Below, in pieces: positions 63,240 through 64,000 of a stretch of DNA of 64,000 nt (within the stretch, counting starts at the first letter, position 1; every line of letters begins with the position of its first letter). Made by a program: the position numbers and the translations under genes. The DNA lies in contig JYJN01000070.1 of NCBI GenBank assembly GCA_003263845.1, positions 49,617 to 113,616 on the forward strand, in the 5' to 3' direction. This DNA is from Vibrio aestivus (lineage in GTDB: Bacteria > Pseudomonadota > Gammaproteobacteria > Enterobacterales > Vibrionaceae). The notes beneath the pieces are model-generated. The model ran no database searches. It was not told the origin of the DNA and saw only the letters and a program-made list of their open reading frames with translations.

Positions 63240-64000
63240 AAGTGACTCCGGTTTTGGTTGATTACCCAACGGATGGCGGGTAAAAGATCAGAGGCTAATA
63301 GGCCAATTTCCCCTGATTGAGCAGCTTCATGATCGGCGGCCATGCTATGAATAATCGTACCTAAGGTTGCCGCGCGCATTGGTGTGTATCCTTGGCCAAG
63401 AAGTGCCGCAATAGTACCTGCTAGTACATCACCCATGCCTCCTGTTGCCATGCCCGGATTACCCGCGTGGCAAACAACGGTGGTACTTCCATCACTGATT
63501 AATGTGCCAGCCCCTTTTAGTACGGCAATGCATTGGAATTTTTTACACAGCGCCTGTACTGCGGCATAACGGTCGGCTTCCACCTCGCGAACTTCGCAGC
63601 CAAGCAGCATTGCTGCTTCTCCTGGGTGAGGGGTGATCACCAAGCTCTGCCATTGTGAGTCAGATGAGTTAGATAAGCTAGGTGAACTCGGTTGATAATG
63701 TTGATTAAGCCAGTACAACCCGTCAGCATCAATCACTTTAGGGATCTCATTGTGGCTTGCGACCTTTTGGGAAATAGCATTGAAGATATTTTCTCCCCAA
63801 GAGTCTCGCCCTAAACCCATACCTAAACAGATAGCCGAGCACCACTCTAATCGCTCAGATAGCTTATCTTGGTTAGCAATCATGGCCTCTGGTAGTAATG
63901 AGCGAATCGCAAAGCTGCTGGTATCGTGGCAAATGAGAGCAGCTAGGCCTACACCCGCACGCAGGGATGCCGCTGTCGCAAGAAAAGCTGCGCCACTCAT
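63236..64000 (-). CDS. nnrD: ADP/ATP-dependent NAD(P)H-hydrate dehydratase, C-terminal part (YjeF family)
   Basis: Open to the edge of the window, so the 5' part (and any NnrE epimerase domain) is outside. The 254 visible residues are the ribokinase-like dehydratase domain. It repairs hydrated NADH and NADPH. Marks: MSGAAFLATAASLRAGVGL, VIDADGLYWL, TPHPGEAAMLLG, LKGAGTLI and the closing GNPGMATGGMGDVLAGTIAALLGQG. The stop overlaps the TTG of the HD gene as TTGA, so the two form an operon. Confidence 0.93.
   Translation of the reverse strand: MSGAAFLATAASLRAGVGLAALICHDTSSFAIRSLLPEAMIANQDKLSERLEWCSAICLGMGLGRDSWGENIFNAISQKVASHNEIPKVIDADGLYWLNQHYQPSSPSLSNSSDSQWQSLVITPHPGEAAMLLGCEVREVEADRYAAVQALCKKFQCIAVLKGAGTLISDGSTTVVCHAGNPGMATGGMGDVLAGTIAALLGQGYTPMRAATLGTIIHSMAADHEAAQSGEIGLLASDLLPAIRWVINQNRSHF

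Noticed and set aside
1..64000. Prophage, integrative element, integron or CRISPR array
   Set aside because: No integrase, attachment repeats, phage structural genes, attC sites or regular spacer-repeat pattern was seen.

Overview
The window looks like a piece of a Vibrio chromosome. The strongest evidence is a Qrr-type quorum-sensing small RNA (42103-42210) with a sigma-54 promoter and two LuxO-type boxes. Supporting evidence is ERIC-like palindromes, a LapD/LapG-type attachment operon, a putR-putA-putP proline region and an RFN riboswitch in front of ribB. Several of these families lie on the smaller chromosome in sequenced vibrios, so chromosome II is plausible but not proven. I see no rRNA, tRNA, CRISPR array, insertion sequence or prophage.

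Layout. 1-5.3 kb: the end of a FapA-like protein, a small membrane protein, a PAP2 phosphatase (pgpB), an aldehyde dehydrogenase, and the FMN riboswitch with ribB. 5.3-11.5 kb (minus strand): the operon lapC-lapG-lapD-lapB, the control and export part of a c-di-GMP-gated surface adhesin system; the adhesin itself is not here. 11.9-15.8 kb: pdxH and two tandem related coiled-coil/PEGA exported proteins, one with an added SUMF1 domain. 16.2-23.8 kb: the proline module (AraC regulator, PutA, a separate degenerate ALDH-like protein matching the C-terminal domain of long PutAs, PutP), a zinc-ribbon protein and an Lrp-type regulator. 23.8-36 kb: mixed membrane proteins, a LysR regulator, an ABC exporter, CtlX, a universal stress protein, a lipoprotein, a signal-peptide protein visible only after repairing two indels, a DUF481 outer-membrane protein and an oxidoreductase. 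36.4-39 kb: an M23 peptidase overlapping a bactofilin, then a Sel1-repeat protein. 39.1-41.7 kb (minus): a copper-delivery set (PCuAC, SCO1, a small anchored protein) and the DUF368/PopT lipid carrier transporter. 41.9-43.7 kb: the Qrr locus and the glutamate symporter gltS. 43.8-54.9 kb: a PilZ protein, a kinase-like phosphotransferase, acetyltransferase, EEP nuclease, outer-membrane protein, two LysR regulators, an MFS transporter, an aldo/keto reductase and catalase. 55.5-64 kb: a periplasmic binding protein coupled to a diguanylate cyclase, a pseudo-receiver protein, a CBM-CelD_N-GH9 glycanase, an acetyltransferase, an HD hydrolase and the 3' part of nnrD.

C-di-GMP recurs: LapD (degenerate receptor), a PilZ protein and a GGDEF enzyme are all here, beside a quorum-sensing RNA. 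Together they point to control of the switch between attached and free life.

Sequence quality is the main caution. Thirteen otherwise normal genes carry 21 single-base indels (19 losses, 2 gains), mostly in short runs of one base, and one more gene has an in-frame TGA. Correcting the indels restores a full-length family member in frame every time. I therefore annotate these genes across the breaks as probable sequencing or assembly errors rather than pseudogenes.
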